A stretch of 8,508 nucleotides of DNA. Source: Dehalococcoidia bacterium (GTDB taxonomy: Bacteria; Chloroflexota; Dehalococcoidia; GIF9; AB-539-J10). The stretch's first letter is position 1. Every line of letters begins with the position of its first letter. The position numbers and the translations under genes were made by a program. The stretch is taken from the NCBI GenBank assembly GCA_030627025.1, contig DAOUSX010000029.1:1-8508 (forward strand), read 5' to 3'. Under the pieces are notes generated by a model. It saw nothing but the letters and a program-made list of their open reading frames with translations, did not search any database and had not been told where the DNA came from. Of this stretch, positions 1-6,998 are shown piece by piece.

Positions 1-56
1 GGCAGAGCGGCCGGCTCATAACCGGTTGGTCGTAGGTTCGAATCCTGCCGAGCCCA
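1..56 (+). tRNA. tRNA with CAT anticodon, 3' part (probably tRNA-Met)
   Basis: The window opens inside a tRNA gene. Visible parts are the 3' side of the D stem (GAGC), an anticodon stem GCCGG/CCGGT around a seven-base loop CTCATAA with anticodon CAT, a T arm GTAGG-TTCGAAT-CCTGC, the acceptor 3' strand CGAGCCC (49-55) and discriminator A at 56. CCA is not encoded. The 5' acceptor strand and most of the D arm lie outside the window. A CAT anticodon fits elongator Met, initiator Met or the lysidine-modified Ile tRNA. The first pair of the anticodon stem is G-T and the GGG/CCC signature of initiator tRNA stems is absent, so elongator Met is favoured. Met versus Ile cannot be settled from this half. 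Confidence 0.9.
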
Positions 57-98
57 TTTAATTCTTAATCTAGATAACAGGATAACGATAAGCTTACT

Positions 99-1541
99 AT
101 GGGAGCAAAGGTGCTAAAGGAGTTCGACTATATTTTTAACCCCGGGTCTATTGCGGTAATAGGAGCATCGCACACCGATGGTTTCACAAGAAGCCTAACG
201 AAGACAGAAAAGACAAAAGACAATCTGTTCCTGGTCAATCCAAATCACAAGGAGCTTTTTGGCAAGAGATGTTATCCAAGCATCCTGGACATCGAAGAGG
301 AAGTTGACTATGTTGTCATAGCAGTGTCAGCGTTGCTAATCCCACAAGTATTGAAGGACTGTATCGAGAAAGGAGTAAAGGCAGCTCATGTTTTTTCTTC
401 AGGCTTCAGCGAGACCGGGATGGCAGAAAGGATAAAATTAGAGGATGAACTGAAGGAGATAGTGAAGGGCAAAATTAGACTGATTGGTCCAAACTGCCTG
501 GGAATCCATTGCCCTAAATCGGGATTATCCTTTAACCCCGAGGCATCAACTGAAGAAGGACCTGTTGGAGTCGTTTCGCAGAGCGGAACGTTTGCAGATT
601 TATTTCTGGACATTGGAAAGATAAGAAACATCAAGTTTAGCAAAGTAATCAGTTATGGGAATGGCATAGACCTGGATTGCCCCGATTTTTTGGAATATTT
701 AGCAGAAGACGATGAAACAAAAGTCATAGCGCTATATATCGAGGGCATACGAAATGGAGAACGTCTTAAATCAGCACTGAAGAAAGCCGCAAGCAAGAAA
801 CCAGTAGTAGCATTAAAGGGAGGGGTAACAGAGCATGGCAGTAGGGCAGCAGCCTCTCACACTGGTTCTTTAGCCGGTTCTCCCCAAATCTGGAGAGCAT
901 TCTTTGAGCAGGCCGGTGTAGTTCAGGTAGAAAGTTTTGATGAATTAGTAAACACTATCTTAGCAATTAGCTGTTCACCTCTCCCTTCGGGAAAAGGAGT
1001 TTCAATTATTACTCACTCTGGTGGTTTTAGTGTGCTGGAAACCGATATATGTGTAAAGGCAGGATTAGAGGTTCCTCAATTCGGGGAGAAAACACTAAGA
1101 AAACTAAAGAAACTAGTGCCAGTGGCAGGAACGAGTATCAGGAACCCCTTAGACGCCTGGCCGCTATATTATAGGTCATCAGCTCTTCGTGATACCATTA
1201 AGGCTATAGCTCTTGATGAAAACATACATTCATTGGTGTTACATATCGATGAGCTGAAATATTGGAGGCAAATATTGGCTGAAGAACTTGAGGACTTTGT
1301 GAGGAAAGTCCTTGGCTTTATGATAGATGCGTGCGAGTATGCCCGAGATGAAATTAAGAAGCCTGTAATGATCTGTGTTTCGTTAGAAACTTATTCAGAA
1401 GACGAAGAGGATAGGAAATGCCACCTGATGGTTAAGAAAGAATTTGAGAACAGAGGATTTCCGGTATATCCCACGCTTGAGGGGGCGATCAAGACCCTGC
1501 TTAACCTTTACAAATATCGCACGCGATCTCTTCGCACATAG
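99..1541 (+). CDS. ADP-forming acyl-CoA synthetase, alpha-subunit-type protein (CoA-binding and ligase domains)
   Basis: This 480-residue protein matches the alpha part of NDP-forming acetyl/acyl-CoA synthetases, which convert acyl-CoA, ADP and phosphate to acid, CoA and ATP in the cytoplasm of fermenting anaerobes. An N-terminal CoA-binding Rossmann domain starts with NPGSIAVIGAS (residues 14-24) and includes GPNCLG (130-135). The middle ligase domain holds VVSQSG (158-163) and the phosphohistidine segment AASHTGSLAG (251-260), with His254 as the expected phosphorylated residue. The C-terminal flavodoxin-like domain starts near THSGG (305-309) and includes RNPLDAW (348-354). The ATP-grasp beta domain, about 230 residues in complete enzymes, is neither fused nor encoded after it, so a beta subunit must lie elsewhere if this is active. 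The first ATG is used although no Shine-Dalgarno precedes it; an AAAGGAG lies inside the gene at 115-121. It starts 42 bp after the tRNA and may be read through from it. The exact acyl substrate is unknown. Confidence 0.9.
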   Translation: MGAKVLKEFDYIFNPGSIAVIGASHTDGFTRSLTKTEKTKDNLFLVNPNHKELFGKRCYPSILDIEEEVDYVVIAVSALLIPQVLKDCIEKGVKAAHVFSSGFSETGMAERIKLEDELKEIVKGKIRLIGPNCLGIHCPKSGLSFNPEASTEEGPVGVVSQSGTFADLFLDIGKIRNIKFSKVISYGNGIDLDCPDFLEYLAEDDETKVIALYIEGIRNGERLKSALKKAASKKPVVALKGGVTEHGSRAAASHTGSLAGSPQIWRAFFEQAGVVQVESFDELVNTILAISCSPLPSGKGVSIITHSGGFSVLETDICVKAGLEVPQFGEKTLRKLKKLVPVAGTSIRNPLDAWPLYYRSSALRDTIKAIALDENIHSLVLHIDELKYWRQILAEELEDFVRKVLGFMIDACEYARDEIKKPVMICVSLETYSEDEEDRKCHLMVKKEFENRGFPVYPTLEGAIKTLLNLYKYRTRSLRT

Positions 1542-1565
1542 TTCATCATTTACATTTTTCGGGGA

Positions 1566-3509
1566 TTAGACCTTGCGACCTATTTCAGCAGCCTCAGCGA
1601 TAGCGTCCAGAGCTTTTCGGGGCTGTTTAGCGTCACCAATAACATACATTTCTTTTATCTTGCCTTGGATTTTCACGGCAAGCTCATTTACGGGAGCAAC
1701 TCCCATTGCCAGAACAATGGCGTCGAAACCTGAAAGCGTTTCTTCCTCGCCATTTCGGTCAAGGATTGCTCCATCGTTGGTGAGCTGCTTTACTAAGGCA
1801 GAGGTAATAATGCTCGCTTTGTTCTGGGCAAGCCTTTGAAGAAGGAAATATCTTGTCGCATCCCCAACATCCTGTGCAACTCTGGGTAGTGCTTCCACCA
1901 AAGTTACCCTGCATCCCATGATTTCTCCTAGAAAGTCCGCTGTCTCACATCCCACCATACCTCCTCCTACTATCAAAGCCCTCCGGACTGGGGGTACTTT
2001 GCCCCTCAAAACATCGTGGGCTGTAACTACTCTTTCTCCTCTTACTCCTGGGATCTCAGGAATAAGGGGAGATGCTCCGGTGGCAATTATTACTACCTCA
2101 GGTTGGAGTTCATGAATTATCTTTTCGGTTACTTTTTTACCTAAAGCTACCTTTACCCCAGCCTTCTTGATCTGGACACTGAGGTAATTTATTATCTTAG
2201 TAATTTCTTGCTTGCATGGAGGAACAGCAGCAAGATTGAATTGACCTCCTAGTTTTTCTTCCTTTTCATATAGATAAACTTCATGGCCTCTTAAAGCGGC
2301 GACACGAGCCGCTTCCATACCACCAGGGCCTCCTCCCACAACTAGAACCTTCTTGCTTCGAGAAGCTGGAGTAAATGCCATCTCCCTTTCCTTTCCCATC
2401 GAGGGATTAACCAGACAGGATATGCCTGCTTTCCTGGAATGAAGAGGCCTATCTATACAACCTTGGTTGCAACCAATGCACCACCGGATATCTTCATAAT
2501 TTCCCTCTGCTGTTTTCTTTGGCAATTCAGGATCTGCTAAAGATGCTCGTCCCATGGAAACCAAATCGGCTTGACCCTCTTTCAGAATCTCTTCAGCCAT
2601 ACGGGGGTCATTAATTCTACCTACAGCAATGACTGGCATAGAGGTAGCCTTCTTAACCTCGGCAGCAGCATTCACATTGTAGCCAGGGGGGATTGCCATA
2701 GGAGCGACTATGTAACGAAAGCTCCCATAAACGCCGATAGACACATGGAAGGCATTCACCCCAGCTTGCTCTAAAAGGGGGATTATTGTCTTGGTTTCCT
2801 GAATGGTTCTTCCACCGGCGACTCTCTCCTCTCCACTTAAACGGAAGACGATAGGATAGTCAGGTCCCACCGTTTCCCTGATTTTGTGGATAATGTCCGT
2901 GGGAAAGCGTAACAGCCCCTCTAGATCTCCTCCATAAGCGTCTGACCGATGATTGGCATGCCCGGACATGAATTGTGCTACCAGGTATCCATGGGCCCCG
3001 TGAATCTCTATGGCATCCATCCCTGCCTCTTTAGCTCTTCTAGCTGCTTCAGCAAATTGTTCCTCCAACTCCAAGATCTCCTCCACGCTAAGTTCTCTAG
3101 GAATTTCTCTGCAAACAGGGCAGGGAATTGCTGAAGGGGCCACCAGGGTTCGACCAGTTAGGAACGAAAAACTTTGTCTTCCTGGGTGATACAGTTGAAC
3201 TGCAATTTTTGCTCCTCTAGCATGTGTTGCCTTGGCTAGATCCTTGAATCCTGGGATAAACTTGTCGTCCCAGATACTGAGTTGATTAGGTATACCTTTA
3301 CCATAAGGACTAATAGCAGTTATCTCGGTGATAATCAGACCAAAGCCACCATCAGCCCGGGCTACAAGGTAATGATTAAGGCGTTCACTTACTGTACCAT
3401 CAGGGTTAGCGAGGTTAGTGCCCATTGCAGGAACTACCAGTCTGTTTTTCAACTCCATGGAGTTAATTTGTATCGGTTCAAAGATTTTTGTGAGGGAGGA
3501 TATTGTCAT
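1566..3509 (-). CDS. NADH:flavin oxidoreductase of the OYE / 2,4-dienoyl-CoA reductase / 2-enoate reductase family
   Basis: A 647-residue three-part flavoenzyme, the usual length for the FadH, BaiCD and clostridial enoate-reductase group. Residues about 1-335 form the FMN-binding TIM barrel, with VVPAMGTN near 25-32 and IHGAHGYL (His170, His173, Tyr175) at the active site. A [4Fe-4S] motif follows: Cys344, Cys347, Cys351 and Cys365. The C-terminal part binds FAD and NAD(P)H through GGGPGG (392-397) and GGGMVG (515-520) and ends in a FAD-contact segment YVIGDAKQPRKALDAI. Electrons would pass from NAD(P)H through FAD and the cluster to FMN, then to a C=C bond of an enoate or enoyl-CoA. The substrate cannot be read from the sequence. 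The frame stays open 30 codons upstream to another ATG at 3599, but the ATG at 3509 has AAGGAAG five bases before it and begins the family-typical N-terminus, so I use it. It converges on the acyl-CoA synthetase gene with a 24-bp gap. Confidence 0.93.
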   Translation of the reverse strand: MTISSLTKIFEPIQINSMELKNRLVVPAMGTNLANPDGTVSERLNHYLVARADGGFGLIITEITAISPYGKGIPNQLSIWDDKFIPGFKDLAKATHARGAKIAVQLYHPGRQSFSFLTGRTLVAPSAIPCPVCREIPRELSVEEILELEEQFAEAARRAKEAGMDAIEIHGAHGYLVAQFMSGHANHRSDAYGGDLEGLLRFPTDIIHKIRETVGPDYPIVFRLSGEERVAGGRTIQETKTIIPLLEQAGVNAFHVSIGVYGSFRYIVAPMAIPPGYNVNAAAEVKKATSMPVIAVGRINDPRMAEEILKEGQADLVSMGRASLADPELPKKTAEGNYEDIRWCIGCNQGCIDRPLHSRKAGISCLVNPSMGKEREMAFTPASRSKKVLVVGGGPGGMEAARVAALRGHEVYLYEKEEKLGGQFNLAAVPPCKQEITKIINYLSVQIKKAGVKVALGKKVTEKIIHELQPEVVIIATGASPLIPEIPGVRGERVVTAHDVLRGKVPPVRRALIVGGGMVGCETADFLGEIMGCRVTLVEALPRVAQDVGDATRYFLLQRLAQNKASIITSALVKQLTNDGAILDRNGEEETLSGFDAIVLAMGVAPVNELAVKIQGKIKEMYVIGDAKQPRKALDAIAEAAEIGRKV

Positions 3510-3545
3510 TACACTTCCTTTCGAATATCTGAACGCTGGTAGAAA

Positions 3546-3561
3546 GTTAACATCTATTAAC
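3546..3561. promoter_or_regulatory. Imperfect palindrome upstream of the OYE gene, possible operator
   Basis: GTTAACATCTATTAAC is a 16-bp dyad with five perfect outer pairs, 37 bp before the OYE start codon. A weak minus-strand promoter (TTGTTT, 17 bp, TTAACT) would overlap it, which is what an operator looks like. Neither the promoter nor the operator is strong. A second, weaker repeat (TTAGT and ACTAA nine bases apart) lies at 3578-3597. The rest of the 201-bp gap between this gene and the next (3510-3710) shows no gene. Confidence 0.25.
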
Positions 3562-3681
3562 CGTGTAAAACAAGGGCTTAGTTGACATAATACTAACAAG
3601 CTCCAGCAAAGAGATGATACTTAGGGTGGGAATAACTAATCAGGAGACTTTAGACAAGAGCTGAGGTAGAGCAGGGTAATT

Positions 3682-3705
3682 ATGGCACGGTTATTCAGGT
3701 ACCAT
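3682..3705 (-). terminator. Weak stem-loop just after the exported-protein gene
   Basis: ATGGCAC (3682-3688) can pair with GTACCAT (3699-3705) around a ten-base loop, with one G-U pair in the transcript. It begins six bases beyond the stop codon of the exported protein. There is no clear U-run after it on the minus strand, so it would be a poor intrinsic terminator; it may protect the 3' end or be chance. Confidence 0.25.
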
Positions 3706-3710
3706 TATGA

Positions 3711-5291
3711 CTATGAAGCATCAGGATGAAGACACATCATGCCGGTAATGGATCCACTGTATAAACGACCATTAAGGCCGATTTCGGTTGCTGCCCAACA
3801 ACTGTTATACTGTGGATCGCTGCCAATCTCATAGGAGAAAACCGATTTCCCTGTATCCCAATCCAGTGCTTCCCACGTCCAGTTTCCTGATCGTTGTCCA
3901 ATGTCATAGATAAGGTTAGTGGCTGCACTCATTGCTGGTATTCCATTAGGCAGACTGACCTCTTCATTCACCCAGACCGAGCGCAACTCTTGAGTCTGAG
4001 GGTCCCACTCAAATTTCTCCGCGCCATATGGCGCTACGTCTGGATATTGAGACATCACTATATTGATGATAGGGTCTTCAGAGGTGGTGTTCAGTTGATT
4101 GTTGACCACCAGTGCGCCGTATCCCCTAACACACACAGATTGCTCGGAGGAGGACTCGGTGGCTTCAGAATTGCCGAATGCCACCGGGATTTGAGCTGCT
4201 ATACGTCGGTCTTTAGTCCCAAGGATCTGCACCCAGTCAGAGGGAATCTTGTCCCGCCAGAAGAGCACTATGTGCATTAAGTCCTGACCGTCAGTAATGA
4301 CAACGAACTCATCTTGCTCTCCAGTCCCCATCAAAGTAGGAGTAGAACCAGAACCCCTGCCAAGCCTTATACCTCCCACCTCACCACCTGTTTCATAATT
4401 GGCAATCCAGCCCCCTTCGCTTTCATCTGTTGTCAGTCTGTCTCCCGTCCATTGTACATGATACATCCGCTTGCTTGTGACCACATAAATCCCGCCATCT
4501 TCATCACATGCGATTGAATTTGATGTTTCTTCGTCCTCTCCAAGATGCAGGAAATGTGCCGAGTCGAAGTTGCGGGATACAACCCCAACAGTCGCTTTAT
4601 TGGTAATGAAGACGAGCATGCCATCGTATGCAATATTAAGGCCGGCGATAAATTCATCTTCGCTGCGAAGCTGGTCTTCAGGGATTTCGAAAACGCCCTT
4701 TATTACTATCTCTGAATGAGGATCACCGGGAACTTCATCACCGTATGCGAAGATCTTACGGATGCTGGGAACAAAAAACGTACCTTCGCAGTCAACGAGT
4801 GTATATGCGTTGGACAATCCGCATTCCATACGAGATAGCGTTACATTTACAGGTTCTTTCTCCATCTTCTCAATGTAGCAAAGCTTACCTTCATCGAGAC
4901 CTGCCTTGAATACTGTGGTCGGGGTATTTCCCCATAATACGCGGTTGCCGTCAGGATACGCACCAGAAATAGCAATAGTTATTGGAGGGTAATACATTAG
5001 CTCCCCCAGGTAATCGAATTTATATTCCGACGTATCCTCAGTTGGCCCCGGATACTGGGAAGATGCCTGACAGTATGGATTCGCGTGTGACATAGGCCAC
5101 GGTGAATCAGCCACAAACGGATTTACTGGGGGTGCATCGACAGTAATTGTGTTAATTGCACCAGGTTGTCCGCACCCCTGCGTATAAAGCAAAGCCCCGA
5201 AGGCGATCAAGACGATCAACAGTGCCATTATGGCTTTGTTTATGGAAAAACTAAGGCCTGTTGGTACAGTTTCTCCCCATTTCCCTCTCAT
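3711..5291 (-). CDS. Exported, probably lipid-anchored protein of unknown function with propeller-like repeats
   Basis: I do not recognise a named function for this 526-residue protein. After a basic N-terminus (Lys4, Lys19) comes a hydrophobic segment (about 21-36) ending at YTQGC (Cys40), a loose lipobox that suggests signal peptidase II processing and a lipid anchor; a plain signal anchor is the alternative. The mature part opens with a proline-rich stretch and a SPWPMSHANPYC segment (63-74). It is then rich in short beta-strand units such as GGIYVVTSKRMYHVQW (266-281) and GLNGRLYSG (505-513), as in PQQ-type or other beta-propellers. No catalytic motif is evident. Eight further cysteines are scattered through it, so disulfides or metal binding are possible. 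The start is firm: AAAGGAGG lies nine bases before the ATG. It follows the recombinase gene by 74 bp on the same strand and may share its transcript, though the two have no obvious functional link. Confidence 0.85.
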   Translation of the reverse strand: MRGKWGETVPTGLSFSINKAIMALLIVLIAFGALLYTQGCGQPGAINTITVDAPPVNPFVADSPWPMSHANPYCQASSQYPGPTEDTSEYKFDYLGELMYYPPITIAISGAYPDGNRVLWGNTPTTVFKAGLDEGKLCYIEKMEKEPVNVTLSRMECGLSNAYTLVDCEGTFFVPSIRKIFAYGDEVPGDPHSEIVIKGVFEIPEDQLRSEDEFIAGLNIAYDGMLVFITNKATVGVVSRNFDSAHFLHLGEDEETSNSIACDEDGGIYVVTSKRMYHVQWTGDRLTTDESEGGWIANYETGGEVGGIRLGRGSGSTPTLMGTGEQDEFVVITDGQDLMHIVLFWRDKIPSDWVQILGTKDRRIAAQIPVAFGNSEATESSSEQSVCVRGYGALVVNNQLNTTSEDPIINIVMSQYPDVAPYGAEKFEWDPQTQELRSVWVNEEVSLPNGIPAMSAATNLIYDIGQRSGNWTWEALDWDTGKSVFSYEIGSDPQYNSCWAATEIGLNGRLYSGSITGMMCLHPDAS

Positions 5292-5335
5292 GGGTTTTAA
5301 CCTCCTTTGAGCTTACTGAGAAGTGGACAACATCC

Positions 5336-5348
5336 GGTGCTCAGCACC
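5336..5348. repeat. 13-bp perfect inverted repeat between the xer and exported-protein genes
   Basis: GGTGCTCAGCACC is a perfect dyad of six bases a side around one central base, in the middle of the 74-bp gap after the xer stop codon. No T-run follows on either strand, so it does not look like an intrinsic terminator. It could be a protein-binding site or an mRNA processing hairpin. Confidence 0.4.
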
Positions 5349-5365
5349 AATTCTACGCAAATTCC

Positions 5366-6304
5366 TTATTTTCTACCATGAAAGGCTTTATGGACTTCTT
5401 TCAAGTGCCTGTTGGTGACATGGGTGTAAACCTGAGTTGTTCTAATACTTTCATGGCCTAGCATTTCTTGAACGGAGCGAAGATCAGCCCCACCTATCAA
5501 CAGGTCTGTGGCAAAAGAATGTCTCAATGTGTGAGGGCTTACTTTGATTGATAATCCACATCTTCTTGCATACTTAGTAACGATTTTTTCGATAGACCTT
5601 GCTGTCAGTCGCATTTTTTCCCCGTTCTTTCGAGTATCTACTGAACCACTGTATCGAATAAACAGCGGCTTAAAATGGTCTTGACGCGACTGCAAGTATC
5701 GCTCAATCCACTGCGCAGCTGTATCCGACAAGAAAACTACTCGTGGTTTGTTTCCCTTGCCTTTGACACCAAATTCCTGGCGCTTTAAGTCTATCTGGTC
5801 GCGATTCAATCTTACTAACTCTGATACTCTTAGTCCTGTGCTAAAGAAGGTTTCTAAGATAGCTTTATCCCTTAGTCCTATCTCGTTCGATATTTGCGGA
5901 CTGCTTAACAGCCTTTTTATCTGTTCTGAGTCCAAAAAACTAACGGAGCGGGAGCTCTGTTTCGGAAGTTCTATCTTATCGGGCGATAAAGTAGATATAT
6001 CACGACTGACTAAGAGGTAACGCAGAAAAGCTCGCAACGCAACAATATGGTAGCTTTGAGAGATGCGCTTTAATAGCAGGCCGTTTCGAGTACGAAGATG
6101 CGCTAGATATAACCTATATCTTCTAATAAGCTCCAGGTCTATGTCTTCAGCTCTACTGGTAGGAGAATTTTCGCTGAGCCAGTTGTGGAAACGGTCCAAA
6201 TAATGTCTATACACGCGAATAGTAAGAAAAGAGCAGCCTTTTTCGATTTCTAGGTATTCCAAGAACTCCGTGATTAATAGGTCTAGGCTTGTGTCGTGAC
6301 TCAA
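5366..6304 (-). CDS. XerC/XerD-type tyrosine recombinase
   Basis: This 312-residue protein has the size and layout of XerC/XerD. A SAM-like N-terminal core-binding domain (about 6-100) includes FLEYLEIEKGCSFLTIRVY. The catalytic domain (about 120-312) has the full set of active residues: Arg159 in TGLRVSEL, Lys183 in KGKGNKPR, His258 and Arg261 in SPHTLRHSFAT, His284 in LGHESIRTTQVYTHV and the nucleophile Tyr293. Spacing between them is close to that of E. coli XerD. It lacks the AP2-like N-terminal arm domain typical of phage and ICE integrases, so it is more like a dif/cer-type resolvase than a lambda-type integrase. XerC and XerD cannot be told apart here. The start is TTG at 6304, with AGGAA eight bases upstream and no better in-frame start nearby. 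A promoter and a dif-like site lie directly upstream. It may resolve chromosome dimers or belong to an element. Confidence 0.93.
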   Translation of the reverse strand: MSHDTSLDLLITEFLEYLEIEKGCSFLTIRVYRHYLDRFHNWLSENSPTSRAEDIDLELIRRYRLYLAHLRTRNGLLLKRISQSYHIVALRAFLRYLLVSRDISTLSPDKIELPKQSSRSVSFLDSEQIKRLLSSPQISNEIGLRDKAILETFFSTGLRVSELVRLNRDQIDLKRQEFGVKGKGNKPRVVFLSDTAAQWIERYLQSRQDHFKPLFIRYSGSVDTRKNGEKMRLTARSIEKIVTKYARRCGLSIKVSPHTLRHSFATDLLIGGADLRSVQEMLGHESIRTTQVYTHVTNRHLKEVHKAFHGRK

Positions 6305-6327
6305 TGTTCTATTTCCTGCACTTCTTT

Positions 6328-6355
6328 GGTTCGCAAAACTGACGTTATGCGAACC
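6328..6355. other. dif-like 28-bp recombination site in the xer leader
   Basis: Two 11-bp arms flank a 6-bp centre. The left arm is GGTTCGCAAAA (6328-6338) and the right arm TTATGCGAACC (6345-6355), with the centre at 6339-6344. The outer eight bases of the arms are perfect inverted copies, and ten of eleven arm positions are symmetric. This is the XerC-arm/centre/XerD-arm design of dif sites. Compared by eye with E. coli dif, the left arm agrees at 9 of 11 positions and the right at 7 of 11, including the hallmark TTATG. It sits 23 bp before the xer TTG codon, inside the predicted mRNA leader. An autoregulatory operator or RNA hairpin is the alternative reading. Confidence 0.65.
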
Positions 6356-6361
6356 AATTCT

Positions 6362-6391
6362 ATACTAAATCACTAACCCCACTTTTGTCAA
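6362..6391 (-). promoter_or_regulatory. Sigma-70-like promoter of the xer gene
   Basis: Read on the minus strand, a perfect -35 box TTGACA (6386-6391) is followed after 18 bp by TAGTAT (6362-6367), a 4-of-6 match to the -10 box. Transcription would begin at about 6355, at or just before the edge of the dif-like palindrome, giving a leader of about 50 nt to the TTG start. Confidence 0.55.
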
Positions 6392-6449
6392 TAGATGTGT
6401 TCCCTTCCCCTTTTTATTGGTTATCGGTATTTCCGGGGTGCTAAGGTTG

Positions 6450-6471
6450 CCTGCGGGCGAAATTGCCCAGG
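6450..6471. repeat. Stem-loop beyond the truncated metallo-hydrolase gene
   Basis: GGGC and GCCC pair around a GAAATT loop, extended by CCT/AGG after a two-base bulge. It lies in the 207-bp gap between the xer gene and the MBL pseudogene (6305-6511), downstream of the latter. No T-run follows on the minus strand, so it may be an old terminator or chance. Apart from the xer promoter and the dif-like site, I see nothing else in this gap. Confidence 0.3.
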
Positions 6472-6511
6472 GATCATTCTTTTCGACCGCAAGGTTATGA
6501 TAAACCAATCC

Positions 6512-6810
6512 CTATAATTCGATTACCAACCCTGCCCCACACTCCAGAGCTTTTTCCTTGAACAACTCTCTTATTTCTTGTTTGTATTGAGTGCAATGAC
6601 AGGGATAAATTAACAATAAATCATCAAATGCCTTAAAGTCATGAAAACCGTGAAATCCGCCGGCAATCCCGTAAACCTTACCAAACTTCGCGGCAGCTCC
6701 TAATATGCTTCTGATTGCAGGATGAGAGCAGCCAGTTACCACGAAAATCCCCAGCCAGCTTTTAGTCCTTCCTTCTTTACTTCATTGTCATAAATAATTG
6801 TGATTCTCAT
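6512..6810 (-). pseudogene. Metallo-beta-lactamase-fold hydrolase remnant with internal deletion
   Basis: Two pieces of one gene are joined out of frame. The 5' piece starts at ATG 6810 with GGGGGA just upstream and reads 24 codons (MRITIIYDNEVKKEGLKAGW, then GFSW) to a TAA at 6736-6738. That is a typical N-terminus of the MBL subfamily often labelled dihydropterin/ribofuranosylaminobenzene phosphate synthase-like. The 3' piece, in another frame from about 6742, gives VVTGCSHPAI, GIAGGFHGF and YPCHCT, the C-terminal metal-site and fold motifs of the same family, and ends normally at 6512. The middle of about 150 or more residues, including the HxHxDH metal motif, is missing from a protein that is usually about 250-280 residues long. 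Catalysis is not possible. The family assignment is by motif; the substrate was never certain for this group. Confidence 0.8.
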
Positions 6811-6998
6811 TCTTTCCCCCTTATTTCAATGCATTTTACCATGTTCCCACTGGAAACCGGCCACCAGATATGTGCATGACAATGCCCTACCCCTACACCA
6901 TAGGGCCCCAGTCCATAGACCAAATCTTGTGGAGGACATTCAATTTTAATGGCATGTCCGTAATACGCCCAAATCCTTTCCTTTCTCGATAGCGGCAA
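6807..6998 (-). CDS. Small unrecognised ORF with H-x-H-x-H motif, overlapping the MBL remnant
   Basis: A 63-codon frame from TTG 6998 ends in a TGA that overlaps the ATG of the MBL remnant (ATGA), the usual sign of translational coupling. The frame stays open upstream to a TGA at 7068-7070, but with no ATG or GTG, and that stretch also reads plausibly as protein (ARFELTPAVKTPDRAYVTLP). The true 5' end may therefore have been lost. The protein contains VGHCHAHIWW, a His-x-His-x-His-hydrophobic-hydrophobic pattern like the histidine triad of HIT proteins, preceded by a glycine-rich run. The rest of a HIT domain is not apparent, so I do not assign it. No good ribosome binding site precedes the TTG. 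It could be a real small gene, or the tail of a truncated one. Confidence 0.4.
   Translation of the reverse strand: MPLSRKERIWAYYGHAIKIECPPQDLVYGLGPYGVGVGHCHAHIWWPVSSGNMVKCIEIRGKE

Noticed and set aside
1..56. tRNA 3' end as an attachment site for the tyrosine recombinase
   Set aside because: I found no second copy of the tRNA 3' sequence in the window, the recombinase is 6 kb away and of XerC/D type, and a better candidate site lies next to it.
73..92. Repeated GATAAC/GATAAG units before the acyl-CoA synthetase gene
   Set aside because: Three six-base units in AT-rich DNA are not enough to claim an operator or promoter.
1542..1565. Bidirectional terminator between the two convergent genes
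   Set aside because: The 24-bp gap has a T-rich stretch but no stem that I can see.
3510..3599. Thirty-codon N-terminal extension of the OYE-family gene to the ATG at 3599
   Set aside because: The extension has no family resemblance and lacks an RBS, whereas the ATG at 3509 has AAGGAAG at good spacing and starts the usual N-terminus.
3894..4657. Open frames on the plus strand and in another minus-strand frame inside the exported-protein gene
   Set aside because: Composition is not protein-like and they lie within a gene with signal peptide, RBS and coherent repeats; they are shadows.
5336..5348. Inverted repeat as an intrinsic terminator of xer
   Set aside because: The stem is short and no T-run follows on either strand; kept only as a repeat.
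6328..6355. LexA-type SOS box reading of the palindrome
   Set aside because: The half-sites point the wrong way (GTTC outside left, GAAC outside right) and are too far apart for known LexA boxes; the 11-6-11 layout next to xer fits a dif-like site better.
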